Source of the DNA: Fructilactobacillus cliffordii
GTDB taxonomy: Bacteria > Bacillota > Bacilli > Lactobacillales > Lactobacillaceae
Assembly: GCF_024029355.1 (NCBI RefSeq)
Contig: NZ_CP097117.1
Coordinates: forward strand, 124,001 to 188,000
DNA length: 64,000 bases
Direction of reading: 5' to 3'
Shown here: one piece after another, positions 1-9,898 of the stretch
Layout of the letters: every line of letters begins with the position of its first letter
Numbering within the stretch: the first letter of the stretch is position 1
Notes under the pieces: model-generated
Database searches by the model: none
Seen by the model: only the letters and a program-made list of their open reading frames with translations
What the model was told of the DNA's origin: nothing
Position numbers and translations under genes: made by a program

Positions 1-514
1 TTTACAATTATTAGAACAAACCCAAATTACGTTTCAACCAGGCGAACCGGTCCAACATGTATTTGCTAATCAACAAGAAGTAACAGAAGCCATTCGTTCG
101 GAACTAGTAACTAATAACGTTTCAACGGTTGCGGCGTTGCCAAAAATTAGAGAAGCCCTGGTAGACCGCCAACGAGAAATTGCCCGAGCCGGTGGAGTAG
201 TAATGGATGGCCGCGACATTGGTACGACGGTCCTTCCAGATGCAGATGTTAAAATATTCTTAGTTGCTAGTGTTAATCAACGGGCTGAGCGCCGTTATTT
301 AGAAAATCAGGCGAAGGGCATTACGACTAGTCTAGCCGATTTGCAGGCGGAAATTGCCGAGCGTGATTATAAAGATTCTCATCGAACTGTTTCTCCTCTG
401 AAAAAAGCTGCAGACGCAGTTGAAATTGATACAACGACTCTTTCCATTGAGCAGGTGGTAAATCAGATTGCTGAATTAATGCAGCAAAAGCTCCAGGAAA
501 CAAAAAATAAGTAA
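1..514 (+). CDS. cmk: Cytidylate kinase, 5'-truncated by window edge
   Basis: This is the C-terminal part of cytidylate kinase, which phosphorylates CMP and dCMP with ATP in the cytosol. The reading frame is already open at base 2, so the N-terminal P-loop lies outside the window. The visible part carries the family motif [20 protein letters not shown], followed by KIFLVAS and an RRYLEN stretch of the lid region, and it ends with TAA at 512-514. Internal TTG or ATG codons should not be taken as the start. The gene lies directly upstream of rpsA, the usual cmk-rpsA-der order of Firmicutes. The identification is secure; only the 5' end is unknown. Confidence 0.93.
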   Translation, partial: LQLLEQTQITFQPGEPVQHVFANQQEVTEAIRSELVTNNVSTVAALPKIREALVDRQREIARAGGVVMDGRDIGTTVLPDADVKIFLVASVNQRAERRYLENQAKGITTSLADLQAEIAERDYKDSHRTVSPLKKAADAVEIDTTTLSIEQVVNQIAELMQQKLQETKNK

Positions 515-593
515 GGTTAGCGATATTTTACTGGTATTCTACAATCAATTAGGATAAAATGGTCGTAGAGTAGTTTCAAGGAGGAAATGTTTG

Positions 594-1802
594 ATGAGTG
601 AAAATGAAAACAAACAATTATTAGATGCGCTTGATAATATCAAGCAGGTAAACATTGGAGACGTTGTGGACGGTGAAATTTTAGCCGTTGATAATGATCA
701 ACAATTAATGGTCGGAATCGAAGGAGCCGGGGTTGAAGGTGTTATTCCTCACCGCGAAATTTCTGGAGATCCAGACGAAAACATCGCCGATAACTATAAA
801 GTGGGTGACCAAGTTAAAGTTGTCGTAGTTTCTAAGATTGGTGACGATAAGGAAAATGGTAGTTACTTACTTTCAATTCGTCGCTTAGAAGCTTTAAAGG
901 TTTGGGATGAAATTAAGGAAAAAGCTGAAAAAGATGAAACCATTACGGTTAAGGTAACTCGTCCAGTTAAGGGTGGATTAGTAGTTAACGCTGATGGTGT
1001 TCGTGGCTTTATCCCTGCTTCAATGATTACTGATCACTTCGTTAGTGACTTGAACCAGTACAAGGGTCAAGAACTAGAAGTTAAGATTATCGAAGTGGTT
1101 CCTGAAGAAAATCGTTTAATTCTTTCTCACCGTGCCATTGCTGAAAAAGATCGTGCTGCGGCTCGTGAAAAGATTATGAGCTCAATTAAGCCGGGAGATG
1201 TTATTGAAGGAACAGTTGCCCGTTTAACTAACTTTGGTGCTTTCATTGATCTCGGTGGAATGGACGGATTGGTTCATATTTCCGAAATTTCCTACGATCA
1301 CGTTAGCAAAGCTGCCGACGTCTTAGAAGTTGGCGAAAAAGTTAAGGTTAAAGTTCTTTCTGTTGATCCAGACCGTGACCGGATTTCACTTTCCATCAAA
1401 CAATTACAACCAGGTCCTTGGGATGACATTGAAGAAAAAGCACCAGTTGGGAGCGTATTAGATGGAAAGGTTAAACGTTTAGTTGACTTTGGAGCCTTCG
1501 TCGAAGTCTTCCCTGGCGTGGAAGGATTAGTTCACATTTCCCAAATTTCTCACAAACACATTGACAAACCAAGTGATGTGTTGAAGTCTGGTGAAGACAT
1601 TAAAGTGAAGGTTCTTTCTATCGACCCAGAAGAACACCGTTTAGCATTGTCAATGAAAGCTTTAGAAGAAGCTCCTGCTGAAGAGCACAAGCAAGCGCCT
1701 AAGCGGAACGTTGACGATAACTCAACTGCAAATGCTCCTGAAGAAGAAAGCGGCTTTACTTTAGGTGATATCTTAGGTGGAGACATTAATTCGCAAAACT
1801 AA
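594..1802 (+). CDS. rpsA: 30S ribosomal protein S1 homologue (four S1 domains)
   Basis: This is an RNA-binding S1 protein of 402 residues. Four S1/OB repeats can be seen at about residues 17-90, 105-172, 190-262 and 278-348. The third and fourth have the typical GTVARLTNFGAFIDLGGMDG and VKRLVDFGAFVEVFPGVEG patterns with VHISEIS/VHISQIS. The C-terminal tail is acidic and of low complexity. Firmicute S1 proteins usually have four domains where E. coli has six, and they support translation initiation and mRNA binding. I chose the ATG at 594, which sits about nine bases after AGGAGG (579-584); the in-frame TTG just upstream at 591 is less well placed. The gene lies between cmk and der and has its own terminator. 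Confidence 0.93.
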   Translation: MSENENKQLLDALDNIKQVNIGDVVDGEILAVDNDQQLMVGIEGAGVEGVIPHREISGDPDENIADNYKVGDQVKVVVVSKIGDDKENGSYLLSIRRLEALKVWDEIKEKAEKDETITVKVTRPVKGGLVVNADGVRGFIPASMITDHFVSDLNQYKGQELEVKIIEVVPEENRLILSHRAIAEKDRAAAREKIMSSIKPGDVIEGTVARLTNFGAFIDLGGMDGLVHISEISYDHVSKAADVLEVGEKVKVKVLSVDPDRDRISLSIKQLQPGPWDDIEEKAPVGSVLDGKVKRLVDFGAFVEVFPGVEGLVHISQISHKHIDKPSDVLKSGEDIKVKVLSIDPEEHRLALSMKALEEAPAEEHKQAPKRNVDDNSTANAPEEESGFTLGDILGGDINSQN

Positions 1803-1815
1803 TTAATTAAAAAAG

Positions 1816-1844
1816 TCCTTCATTGAAAAATGGAGGATTTTTTT
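1816..1844 (+). terminator. Terminator after rpsA
   Basis: A nine-base stem (TCCTTCATT with AATGGAGGA, including G-T pairs) closes a GAAA loop and runs into a T tract. It separates rpsA from der. Confidence 0.8.
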
Positions 1845-1866
1845 ATTTTAAAAAGGAGGTAACAAA

Positions 1867-3174
1867 ATGGCAAATCCAACCGTTGCAATTGTGGGACGAC
1901 CGAACGTGGGAAAATCCACTATTTTTAATCGCATTGCCGGAGAACGAATTTCAATCGTTGAAGATACCCCCGGTGTAACCCGAGATCGAATTTACGCACA
2001 TGGTGAATGGCTCGGTCACAATTTTAATTTGATTGATACCGGTGGAATTGAGGTTTCCGACCAACCGTTTATGCAACAAATCACGGCACAGGCCGAAGTA
2101 GCTATCGATGAAGCTGATGTCATCATCTTTATGGTGAATGGTCGCCAGGGAATCACTGATGCGGACGAACGAGTTGCACAATTATTGTATCGAGCTGATA
2201 AACCGGTAGTGGTAGCGGTTAACAAAATTGATAACTTTGAAAGTCGGGCGGATGTCTATGACTTTTACGCCCTCGGCTTTGGAGATCCGAATCCCATTTC
2301 GGGGGCCCATGGACTTGGAATCGGAGATTTACTTGATGAAGTGATTAAGAACTTCCCTGAAGTTCCAGATCCAGCGCCAGACGATAGTATTCGCTTTAGC
2401 CTGATTGGCCGACCTAACGTGGGTAAATCATCTCTGGTTAATGCTATCTTAGGTGATCAACGGGTAATTGTTTCTGAAGTGGCCGGTACCACTCGGGATG
2501 CGATTGATACTAAGTTTGTTCATAGTGGGCAAGAATTTACCATTGTTGATACCGCGGGAATTAGAAAGCGCGGCAAGATTTACGAAAAAACCGAAAAGTA
2601 TAGCGTGATGCGGGCGATGAAAGCAATTGACGAGAGTAACGTCGTGTTGGTCGTATTAAACGCTGAGGAAGGCATTCGGGAACAAGATAAGCGGGTTGCC
2701 GGCTATGCCCATGAAGCCGGTAAGGGGATCATTATTGTCGTTAACAAGTGGGATACCTTGAAGAAGGACAATCACACGCAGAAGCAGTTTGAAGCTCAAA
2801 TTCGAATGGAATTTAAGTATTTAGACTATGCGCCGATTATTTTTGTGTCCGCCAAAACAAAGCAACGGTTACAACAATTGCCAGAATTAATCGAACGGGT
2901 CAACGTCAACCATGAGAAACGAATTAGTTCATCCACGTTGAATGAAGTCATTATGGATGCCGTGGCAATGACGCCGACCCCGACGATCAAAACCAGGAAG
3001 TTAAGGATTTATTATGCGACTCAGGTGGCTACTGCACCGCCAACCATCGTGGTGTTTGTCAATGATCCAGAGTTACTCCATTTCTCGTACAAGCGGTACC
3101 TAGAGAACCAAATTCGGAAAAACTTTGACTTCAGTGGGACACCCATCCATATTATTGCTCGAAGTCGAAAATAA
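1867..3174 (+). CDS. der: Ribosome biogenesis GTPase Der (EngA)
   Basis: Der is an essential double-GTPase that assists maturation of the 50S subunit. The 435-residue protein has two tandem G domains, each with a GRPNVGKS Walker A motif (about residues 10 and 181), DTGG and DTAG switch II motifs, and NKID and NKWD specificity motifs. A KH-like C-terminal domain follows from about residue 355. Length and architecture are standard. The ATG at 1867 follows AAAGGAGG at a good distance. The gene lies between rpsA and hup, as in other lactobacilli. Confidence 0.97.
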   Translation: MANPTVAIVGRPNVGKSTIFNRIAGERISIVEDTPGVTRDRIYAHGEWLGHNFNLIDTGGIEVSDQPFMQQITAQAEVAIDEADVIIFMVNGRQGITDADERVAQLLYRADKPVVVAVNKIDNFESRADVYDFYALGFGDPNPISGAHGLGIGDLLDEVIKNFPEVPDPAPDDSIRFSLIGRPNVGKSSLVNAILGDQRVIVSEVAGTTRDAIDTKFVHSGQEFTIVDTAGIRKRGKIYEKTEKYSVMRAMKAIDESNVVLVVLNAEEGIREQDKRVAGYAHEAGKGIIIVVNKWDTLKKDNHTQKQFEAQIRMEFKYLDYAPIIFVSAKTKQRLQQLPELIERVNVNHEKRISSSTLNEVIMDAVAMTPTPTIKTRKLRIYYATQVATAPPTIVVFVNDPELLHFSYKRYLENQIRKNFDFSGTPIHIIARSRK

Positions 3175-3353
3175 GGTTAATTAACCTTAATCCCTTAATA
3201 TTATGTTAAAATGCCGTTGCAATCGCGGTTTTCGTGTGCTATCTTTAAATACGAGATGATGCTTGTATTGTGTCATCTAGTGTTCTGATTTAATGGGAAC
3301 GCTTAGAAGTCGATGTTTAAATTTCAAACATCTTTTCAGGAGGTGAATCACTC
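3173..3353 (+). promoter_or_regulatory. Leader region of hup with palindrome and RBS-proximal hairpin
   Basis: The gap between der and hup starts with a perfect palindrome, AAGGTTAATTAACCTT, at 3173-3188. Just ahead of the hup ribosome site lies an inverted repeat, GATGTTT at 3313-3319 and AAACATC at 3327-3333, followed by TTTT and then AGGAGGTG. The leader is long for a 91-codon gene. The hairpin could be a weak attenuator, or it could hold the ribosome site accessible. No clear -35/-10 pair stands out. Confidence 0.4.
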
Positions 3354-3629
3354 ATGGCCAACAAAGCAGAATTGGTAGACGATGTTGCGCAAGCAACTGG
3401 TTTAACTAAAAAGGATGCTACGGCAGCGATGGACGCTGTTTTTGATGCAATCCAAGCACAACTTGCAAAAGGTGAACGTGTTCAATTAATCGGTTTTGGT
3501 AGTTTTGAAGTTCGTGAACGTGCTGCACGTAAGGGACGGAACCCCCAAACTGGTAAGGAAATTGAAATCTCTGCAAGTAAAGTACCTGCCTTTAAACCTG
3601 GTAAAGCTTTAAAGGATGCTGTTAAATAA
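3354..3629 (+). CDS. hup: DNA-binding protein HU
   Basis: HU is a histone-like nucleoid protein of 91 residues that binds DNA as a dimer and bends it. The full family pattern is present: N-terminal [13 protein letters not shown], the [21 protein letters not shown] arm, and a C-terminal [15 protein letters not shown]. The start is the ATG after AGGAGGTGAATCACTC. The gene appears to be its own transcription unit, with a long leader and a strong terminator, which suits an abundant protein. Confidence 0.97.
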   Translation: MANKAELVDDVAQATGLTKKDATAAMDAVFDAIQAQLAKGERVQLIGFGSFEVRERAARKGRNPQTGKEIEISASKVPAFKPGKALKDAVK

Positions 3630-3644
3630 ACGCTATTTAGCAGG

Positions 3645-3677
3645 AGTCGGTTCGCATGTGCGAACTGGCTTTTTTTG
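3645..3677 (+). terminator. Terminator after hup
   Basis: A 12-base stem (AGTCGGTTCGCA with TGCGAACTGGCT, G-T pairs allowed) closes a TG loop and runs into seven Ts. An ATG inside this hairpin is in frame with the next gene but is not its start. Confidence 0.9.
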
Positions 3678-3697
3678 TTGGAAAAGAGAGGTTGACA

Positions 3698-4960
3698 ATG
3701 AGTTATTCAGAACAAGCGTTAGACGCACTCCAAAATAATGATTTAGAAGGATACCAAAAAAACTTAAAATTAGCATCAGAAAATGATGAGAGTGAGCTCT
3801 TATTTTCACTGGCAGAAGAAATCTACTCGTTAGGTTTTGCTGACGATGCTTTGCAGCTGTACCGGCAACTATTAAAGCAATATCCTGATGAGGACCAGCT
3901 GCGTACTTACATTGCGGATATCTTGATTGCCCAGGATGAAACTGATGATGCCCTGGACTATCTTCATCAAATTCAACCGGATTCAGATTTCTACCTGAAT
4001 TCCCTGTTAGGACAAGCGGATTTATACCAAACCCAGGGATTAACGGTCGTTAGTGAACAAAAACTCAAGGAAGCTTCCCGAATTGCTCCCGATGAACCGG
4101 TGGTAAAATTTGCGTTGGCCGAACTTTACTTTTCGGAGGGAAAATACGCCGAATCCATTCCTCTGTACCTTGATTTAATTAAAAGTGGGCAGTTAAACAT
4201 TTCGAACGTGAACCTCGTGGAACGGATCGGGGTGGCCTATGCCAACGTAGGCAACTTTGAGAACGCAATTGGTTATTTAGAACAGATTCAGCCCGGCGAA
4301 ATGTCTACTGACGTTCAATTCGAAACGGGCTTTACCTATTTCCAACTCGATGATTTTAAAAAGGCAATTGCCATGTTTGAGACGTTACGGGATACTGATC
4401 CGCAGTACAGTTCGTTGTACCCCTATTTAGGGCAGGCGTTAGAAGCTGATCATCAGCCTGAGGTGGCCTTACGCGTCTATCAGGAGGGAATTGGCGTTGA
4501 TGAGTATAATGTAACCCTGTACCTGCTAACGGCGAAATTAGCCGAGCAACAGGGTGATGCTGCATTAGCCATCGATTACTTACAACGCGGACATGAGTCT
4601 AATCCAGATAATTTAGCGGTGATTACGCAACTAGCCGCGGCTTATTTACGGAACCAGCAAAATCAGGCGGTCGTGGATTTACTAAACCCTTATCGACAGG
4701 ACCACGAAACCGATGGTCAGTTAGAATGGGATTTAGCGGTTGCCAACGCACGATTAGAAAACTGGGATGTGGCGGCTAGTGATTATGAACAAGCCTACCA
4801 GAGTTTCAAAGATGACCCCGAGTTTTTAAAGGAATACATATTATTTCTTAGAGAAACAGGATCAGTCCAAGCAACTTTGCCGTTGTTACGACAGTACGTT
4901 AAGTTAGCACCTAATGACGACGAAATGATTTACATGTTAGAGGATTTAGAGGAACAATAA
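3698..4960 (+). CDS. Tetratricopeptide repeat protein
   Basis: A 420-residue, apparently cytosolic protein made almost entirely of TPR-like helical repeats, with no signal peptide or membrane segment. Repeats can be followed from about residue 35 onward, for example ALQLYRQLLKQYPDE, VVKFALAELYFSEGKYAES and FENAIGYLEQIQPGE. I chose the ATG at 3698 because the upstream in-frame ATG (3656) lies inside the hup terminator; AGAGAGG sits about seven bases ahead of 3698. A TPR protein between hup and cca is a conserved neighbour in lactobacilli. Proteins of this kind usually act as scaffolds, but no partner can be read from the sequence. Confidence 0.85.
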   Translation: MSYSEQALDALQNNDLEGYQKNLKLASENDESELLFSLAEEIYSLGFADDALQLYRQLLKQYPDEDQLRTYIADILIAQDETDDALDYLHQIQPDSDFYLNSLLGQADLYQTQGLTVVSEQKLKEASRIAPDEPVVKFALAELYFSEGKYAESIPLYLDLIKSGQLNISNVNLVERIGVAYANVGNFENAIGYLEQIQPGEMSTDVQFETGFTYFQLDDFKKAIAMFETLRDTDPQYSSLYPYLGQALEADHQPEVALRVYQEGIGVDEYNVTLYLLTAKLAEQQGDAALAIDYLQRGHESNPDNLAVITQLAAAYLRNQQNQAVVDLLNPYRQDHETDGQLEWDLAVANARLENWDVAASDYEQAYQSFKDDPEFLKEYILFLRETGSVQATLPLLRQYVKLAPNDDEMIYMLEDLEEQ

Positions 4961-4966
4961 AAAATG

Positions 4967-4998
4967 AAAGACGCATTGCCAGTCGCAGTGCGTCTTTT
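4967..4998 (+). terminator. Terminator after TPR gene
   Basis: The stem AAAGACGCATTGC pairs with GCAGTGCGTCTTTT across a short loop and runs into a T-rich end. Confidence 0.85.
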
Positions 4999-5027
4999 GT
5001 GTCAAGGGACAAATTGACCTAGTTTCT

Positions 5028-5036
5028 TGGTATAAT
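5028..5036 (+). promoter_or_regulatory. Extended -10 promoter of the cca unit
   Basis: TGGTATAAT is an extended -10 element (TGN plus a consensus TATAAT). The nearest -35-like TTGACC (5014-5019) is only 11 bases away, so the promoter probably relies on the extended -10. It lies about 30 bases before the cca start. Confidence 0.65.
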
Positions 5037-5067
5037 TGACAAAAAGACGAGAAAGAAGTGGCAGTGG

Positions 5068-6276
5068 TTGCGCATCGAAAAATTACCAGCCGCCTTCATC
5101 GGGGCTCAGCAAGTATTACAAGTGATTGAAAAACATGGTTATGAAGCCTATTTTGTCGGAGGCAGTGTTCGTGATACCTTATTAAATCTACCGATTCATG
5201 ACGTGGATTTAGCGACGTCGGCTTATCCAGCCGAAATCAAACAAATCTTTCCGCGTACGATTGATACCGGAATTGAACATGGCACCGTAACCGTCCTGCA
5301 TCACAAGCACAGCTACGAGATTACGACTTTTCGAACTGAATCTGGTTATCAGGACTATCGCCGACCAGACCGGGTAACCTTTGTGCGTTCTTTAAGGGAG
5401 GACTTGATGCGCCGGGATTTTACGGTAAATGCCTTGGCCATGCGTGAAAACGGGGAGGTTATTGATCTCTTTTCTGGAATCTCTGATTTACGCCGCCACA
5501 TCATTCGGGCGGTGGGGAATCCCAACGAACGGTTTCATGAAGATGCCCTGCGGATGATGCGGGCAGTTCGCTTTGGCAGTCAACTTGATTTTACGATTGA
5601 AGCAGCCACCATGGCCGCCATTCAAACTAATAGTCCGTTGTTAGAAAAGATTGCGGTGGAACGAATTCACGTGGAATTTGTCAAAATGCTATTAGGCATG
5701 GCGCCCTTACGTGGTCTTCAACAGATGCTGACGACTGATTTACTTCGGTATGTCCCAGTTTTAAAGGATGAGATTGATTCAATTGCTGCATTGATCAAGC
5801 ATCCGTTAGCCCAGCGATTGGCAGACGAAACGCAAGTATGGAGTTGGTTGGCGTTTAGTTTAGACTGGAATGCCCCGCGGATTCGCAAAACGCTTCAGGC
5901 TTGGAAGAGTTCCAAGCAGCTCATTTCGGCTGTTACCAGTGTAACATCCGCATTACAAGCACTGTTAGATCATCAGTTAACAAACTGGCAGTTATATAAA
6001 ACTGGAGCCCAGAACTTAGTTACGGCCGCTCAAGTAGCCGTGGTATTGGGACATGTTGATGAAACCCAATCGTTACAACATCGCTACGATCAACTTCCGA
6101 TTCACAATAAACATGAGCTAAATATTGACGGTAAACAACTAATTCAGGCTGGAGTTAAACCTGGACCCCAATTAGGCCAACTCTTAAATCAATTAGAACA
6201 ACAAGTGGTGGCCGGAACAATTGCAAACGAGCAAGATCAATTGTTAGCAGCCGCTCGAACCCAAAGTGAGGCATAA
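5068..6276 (+). CDS. cca: CCA tRNA nucleotidyltransferase
   Basis: This enzyme adds or repairs the 3' CCA of tRNAs using CTP and ATP without a template. The 402-residue protein is a class II nucleotidyltransferase. It has GGSVRD (about residue 32), the metal-binding DVDLATS of the catalytic head, RRDFTVNALAM of the neck, and an RF.EDALRMMRAVRF segment. The start is a TTG with a weak ribosome site; no in-frame ATG precedes the conserved N-terminus. The gene leads an apparent operon with the ABC-F, thyA and dfrA genes. Length is normal for Firmicute CCA enzymes. Confidence 0.94.
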   Translation: MRIEKLPAAFIGAQQVLQVIEKHGYEAYFVGGSVRDTLLNLPIHDVDLATSAYPAEIKQIFPRTIDTGIEHGTVTVLHHKHSYEITTFRTESGYQDYRRPDRVTFVRSLREDLMRRDFTVNALAMRENGEVIDLFSGISDLRRHIIRAVGNPNERFHEDALRMMRAVRFGSQLDFTIEAATMAAIQTNSPLLEKIAVERIHVEFVKMLLGMAPLRGLQQMLTTDLLRYVPVLKDEIDSIAALIKHPLAQRLADETQVWSWLAFSLDWNAPRIRKTLQAWKSSKQLISAVTSVTSALQALLDHQLTNWQLYKTGAQNLVTAAQVAVVLGHVDETQSLQHRYDQLPIHNKHELNIDGKQLIQAGVKPGPQLGQLLNQLEQQVVAGTIANEQDQLLAAARTQSEA

Positions 6277-6282
6277 AAAAGT

Positions 6283-8196
6283 ATGGTAGAAACGTTACGA
6301 GCCGAACATTTAACGAAAACCTATGGAGAAAAAACGCTCTTTCACGATTTGAACTTTATCATTAACGAGCACGATCGAATTGGTCTGATTGGGACCAACG
6401 GAAGTGGGAAATCCTCGCTTTTAAACGCGATTGCCCAGTTGGACCATGATGTGACCGGTGAAATTATTACTTCCAAAACCTATACCATTGGTTATTTAAA
6501 ACAGCATCCGGAATTACCTGCAGATAAAACGGTGTTAGAAGCCGTGTTTGCTGGTAATCAGGCCATCTTTCGGGTGATTCGCCGATATGAAGATACACTG
6601 GCCGCTTACTCCGCTCATCCTGAATCTGCCGATGCGGAACGGGCTTACCTCGCAGCCGAGGCGAAGATGAACGAGATGGATGCTTGGACGGCTGAGAGCC
6701 AAGTTAAAACGATTTTAACCCAACTCAAAATCATGGATTTGAACCAAACGATTAAAACGATGTCTGGGGGAATGCAAAAACGAGTTGGCTTAGCCCAGGT
6801 TTTACTTCAAGCTCCAGACCTGTTATTGCTAGATGAACCGACCAACCACTTGGACTTTGATTCGATTGCCTGGTTAGAACAATACCTGAGTCGTTATCAC
6901 GGTTCATTACTGGTAGTTACCCATGATCGCTACTTCTTAGATCAGGTTACCAATCACATTTGGGAGCTTTCGTTTGGAAAGTTGTACGAATACGAGGGGA
7001 ACTACCAAACCTACGTAGCCAAAAAGGCCGAAAGGGTGGATCAAGAAATCGCAGCGGGACATAAACAGCAACAATTATATAAAAAAGAATTGCAGTGGAT
7101 GAAAGCCGGTGCGAAGGCGCGTTCCACCAAGCAAAACGCCCGAATTGAACGGTTCCAGGAACTCAAACAAGAGGTTGATCAAGGAACTCCTGTCGAAGAA
7201 GACGTGAACATCAGTATGGGGCAACAACGGTTAGGTAAAAAGGTAATTGAAATGAAGGACGTCAACCTTACCGTGGCCGATCATCCAATTTTGCGGGACT
7301 TTAATTTAATCGTCCAAAACGGGCAACGTCTGGGGATTAGTGGGGAAAATGGGACCGGGAAATCTAGTTTTTTAAATGCGATTGCCGGTAAATTACCCCT
7401 AGATTCGGGGACCATTGAACTTGGTGAAACGGTGAAATTAGGTTACTACACCCAACAAATGGAACCAATCCCAGAGGATAAACGAGTTATTAATTATCTG
7501 ACGGATGTGGGTCAAAAAGTCGTGGACAAGGATGGCAATCAGATTAGCGTTACGAATTTGCTGGAACAGTTCCTGTTTCCGAAATCGACCCACGGAACTT
7601 TGATTCGTAAGCTTTCTGGTGGTGAAAAACGACGCCTCTATTTGCTTAAATTGCTGATGGAACAACCGAATGTCCTGTTACTGGATGAACCAACTAATAA
7701 CCTGGATATTAGTACGTTGACCGTTTTAGAAAACTACATTGAAAACTTTAACGGAACCACGATTACGGTGTCTCATGATCGGTACTTTTTGGATAAGGTT
7801 GCCGATTACCTGTTGATGTTTAAGGGTGACGCGCAAATTGACCGCTATACAGGATCATTGTCAGGCTACCTAGCAGAACAGCAGCAACAAGCGAAAACGG
7901 AAGAGAGCGCGGCCAAACGACAAACGATGGCAAAACAAAAACCAGGCGCTTCGGATAAGAAATCCCAGTCTAAAACCAAGTTAACCTACGCGGAAAAATT
8001 AGAGTGGGAGCAAATGGACCAAAAACTGGCCGATAACGAAGCAGCAGTGACCAAAGTGCAAACGGAAATGCAGCAAAATGCCGCTGACTATAACAAGTTA
8101 GCAGAATTACAACGACAATTAGATGATTTAAATGCCCAGGGTGATCAGTTAGTCGAACGCTGGGACTATTTAAGTCAGTACGTGGATGAGGACTAG
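6283..8196 (+). CDS. ABC-F family ATPase (Uup/YfmR-like)
   Basis: A 637-residue soluble protein with two ABC ATPase domains and no membrane segments. Walker A motifs are GTNGSGKSS (about residue 38) and GENGTGKSS (about residue 356). Signatures are MSGGMQKR and LSGGEKRR, and the Walker B motifs are followed by DEPTNHLDF and [10 protein letters not shown] linker rich in charged residues joins the domains, and the last 80 residues form a predicted coiled coil like the C-terminal domain of Uup/YfmR. ABC-F proteins bind the ribosome and ease translational stalling or give antibiotic protection. The coiled coil and housekeeping context favour a Uup/YfmR-like role over a resistance factor. It follows cca by six bases. 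Confidence 0.9.
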   Translation: MVETLRAEHLTKTYGEKTLFHDLNFIINEHDRIGLIGTNGSGKSSLLNAIAQLDHDVTGEIITSKTYTIGYLKQHPELPADKTVLEAVFAGNQAIFRVIRRYEDTLAAYSAHPESADAERAYLAAEAKMNEMDAWTAESQVKTILTQLKIMDLNQTIKTMSGGMQKRVGLAQVLLQAPDLLLLDEPTNHLDFDSIAWLEQYLSRYHGSLLVVTHDRYFLDQVTNHIWELSFGKLYEYEGNYQTYVAKKAERVDQEIAAGHKQQQLYKKELQWMKAGAKARSTKQNARIERFQELKQEVDQGTPVEEDVNISMGQQRLGKKVIEMKDVNLTVADHPILRDFNLIVQNGQRLGISGENGTGKSSFLNAIAGKLPLDSGTIELGETVKLGYYTQQMEPIPEDKRVINYLTDVGQKVVDKDGNQISVTNLLEQFLFPKSTHGTLIRKLSGGEKRRLYLLKLLMEQPNVLLLDEPTNNLDISTLTVLENYIENFNGTTITVSHDRYFLDKVADYLLMFKGDAQIDRYTGSLSGYLAEQQQQAKTEESAAKRQTMAKQKPGASDKKSQSKTKLTYAEKLEWEQMDQKLADNEAAVTKVQTEMQQNAADYNKLAELQRQLDDLNAQGDQLVERWDYLSQYVDED

Positions 8197-8209
8197 GACG
8201 GAGGAACGA

Positions 8210-9160
8210 ATGTTAGAAGAACAATATTTAAACCTAGCACGATTTGTGCTTGAAAATGGACAACCAAAAGGTGATCGAACGGGGACCGGGACCATTAGTT
8301 ACTTTGGTTATCAAATGCGTTTTAACCTGGCAGAAGGATTTCCGTTATTAACGACCAAAAGCGTTCCGTTTCGGTTGATTAAGAGTGAGTTACTCTGGTT
8401 TTTACGTGGTGATACTAACATCCGGTATCTTCTCCAAAACAATAACCACATCTGGGACGAGTGGGCCTTTAAAAACTGGGTTGAATCTGATGAATACCAA
8501 GGACCTGATATGACTGACTTCGGCTTACGGTCCCAAACTGATCCGGAGTTTAAAGCGGAGTATCTGAAGCAAAAGAAGTGGTTCTGTCAACGAATCCTGG
8601 CGGATGCTGATTTCGCGGCTCGTTATGGCGACTTGGGGCTGGTTTACGGAAGCCAATGGCGTAGTTGGCAAACTGCTGATGGCCAAACGGTGGATCAAAT
8701 TCAAAAGGTGATTGACCAGATTAAAACCAATCCAGATTCCCGACGCTTGATTGTTTCAGCTTGGAATCCTGGGGATGTTGATGACGTGGCTTTGCCGCCG
8801 TGCCACACGCTGTTTCAATTTTATGTCAACGATGGCAAATTAAGCTGTCAACTGTACCAACGAAGTGGGGATATTTTCCTGGGCGTGCCGTTTAACATTG
8901 CTAGTTATGCATTGTTAACTAGTTTAATTGCCAAGGAGTGCGGCTTGGTACCGGGCGAATTCATCCATACCTTGGGTGACGCTCATATTTACCAAAATCA
9001 CGTGGGACAAATTAAAGAGCAACTGACGCGAACGCCATATCCAGCTCCCCAGCTATGGTTAAATCCGGAGAAACAAAGTATTTTTGATTATGACATTGAT
9101 GATATTAAAATCGAAAATTATCACCACCATCCACGCATCAAAGGGGCCGTGGCCGTTTAG
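8210..9160 (+). CDS. thyA: Thymidylate synthase
   Basis: Thymidylate synthase methylates dUMP to dTMP with methylenetetrahydrofolate. The protein has 316 residues, the length of the classic Lactobacillus casei enzyme. The extra stretch around residues 88-140 is the known insert of that type, not a fusion. Visible motifs are [10 protein letters not shown] at the N-terminus, [12 protein letters not shown] with the catalytic Cys, and [20 protein letters not shown]. The ATG at 8210 follows CGGAGGA at five bases; an in-frame ATG at 8186 inside the preceding gene lacks such a site. It is paired with dfrA, which regenerates the folate cofactor. Confidence 0.97.
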   Translation: MLEEQYLNLARFVLENGQPKGDRTGTGTISYFGYQMRFNLAEGFPLLTTKSVPFRLIKSELLWFLRGDTNIRYLLQNNNHIWDEWAFKNWVESDEYQGPDMTDFGLRSQTDPEFKAEYLKQKKWFCQRILADADFAARYGDLGLVYGSQWRSWQTADGQTVDQIQKVIDQIKTNPDSRRLIVSAWNPGDVDDVALPPCHTLFQFYVNDGKLSCQLYQRSGDIFLGVPFNIASYALLTSLIAKECGLVPGEFIHTLGDAHIYQNHVGQIKEQLTRTPYPAPQLWLNPEKQSIFDYDIDDIKIENYHHHPRIKGAVAV

Positions 9161-9172
9161 GAGGAACTAGCA

Positions 9173-9664
9173 ATGTTAGCATTTATTTGGGCAGAAGCAC
9201 ACCAACACGTGATTGGGAAAGACGGAACGTTACCATGGCACCTTCCTGATGATATGCACTTTTTTAAAGAGCAAACCACGGGGCATCCCATTCTAGCGGG
9301 AAGCCGAACGTTTGCGAGTTTTGGGCGTCCGCTTCCCCATCGCAAAAACATGGTATTAACCAGGCAACCAGCGGATCATTTTCCGACGGGAGTGGAGGTC
9401 TTTCCAACTACAACTAGTTTCTTGCAATACGCAAATGAACACCAGGACGAGCTCATTTTCGTAGTCGGGGGGAGTCAGGTTTTTAAAGCATTGCTGCCAG
9501 ATGTCGATCAATTGTATCGCACAGTTATTGATGCCGATGTGGATGGTGATACTTGGATGCCCCACATTGATTATTCTCAGTTTGAACTGGTCCAAGAACG
9601 GCCGGGAGCAACCGACTCTCAATATCCGCACCATTTTGAAATTTGGCGTCGAAAGGAAGCATAG
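9173..9664 (+). CDS. dfrA: Dihydrofolate reductase
   Basis: Reduces dihydrofolate to tetrahydrofolate with NADPH, completing the thymidylate cycle with the upstream thyA. The 163-residue protein shows MLAFIWAEAHQHVIGKDGTLPWHLPDDMHFFK at its start (split here only by length), the GSRTFASFG nucleotide site and the VVGGSQVF loop. ATG at 9173 follows GGAGGAAC. The gene lies 12 bases after thyA and is certainly co-transcribed. It could also be called folA. Confidence 0.96.
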   Translation: MLAFIWAEAHQHVIGKDGTLPWHLPDDMHFFKEQTTGHPILAGSRTFASFGRPLPHRKNMVLTRQPADHFPTGVEVFPTTTSFLQYANEHQDELIFVVGGSQVFKALLPDVDQLYRTVIDADVDGDTWMPHIDYSQFELVQERPGATDSQYPHHFEIWRRKEA

Positions 9665-9665
9665 T

Positions 9666-9887
9666 ATGCGAAAAAGTTTTTACGAATATTTAATGACCGA
9701 ACGCAATCCCAATAGCCATGATGAAATTGCGGAGTTTGCCAATAACGCTTTTTTTGACCAAAGCTTCCCAAAGCACACTGATAATTTTGACGAAATCTCT
9801 AAGTACTTAGAGGAAAATGCAGGTTATCTGCCAAGCCTCACCATCTTTGATGATGCTTGGCAGAAGTACCTCGCTTATCTAAATTAA
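9666..9887 (+). CDS. YozE_SAM-like family small protein (UPF0346)
   Basis: A 73-residue acidic protein beginning MRKSFYEYLMTERNP and ending DDAWQKYLAYLN. This matches the YozE SAM-like fold family of Firmicutes, whose function is unknown. It starts at the ATG one base after the dfrA stop and precedes rbgA, the usual position for this family in lactobacilli. An upstream in-frame ATG at 9501 lies inside dfrA and is not used. Confidence 0.85.
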   Translation: MRKSFYEYLMTERNPNSHDEIAEFANNAFFDQSFPKHTDNFDEISKYLEENAGYLPSLTIFDDAWQKYLAYLN

Positions 9888-9898
9888 GGAGACAGGTT

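Noticed and set aside
8460..8640. Apparent insertion in thymidylate synthase
   Set aside because: The 316-residue length and the insert are standard for the Lactobacillus casei-type enzyme, so this is not a fusion or acquired domain.
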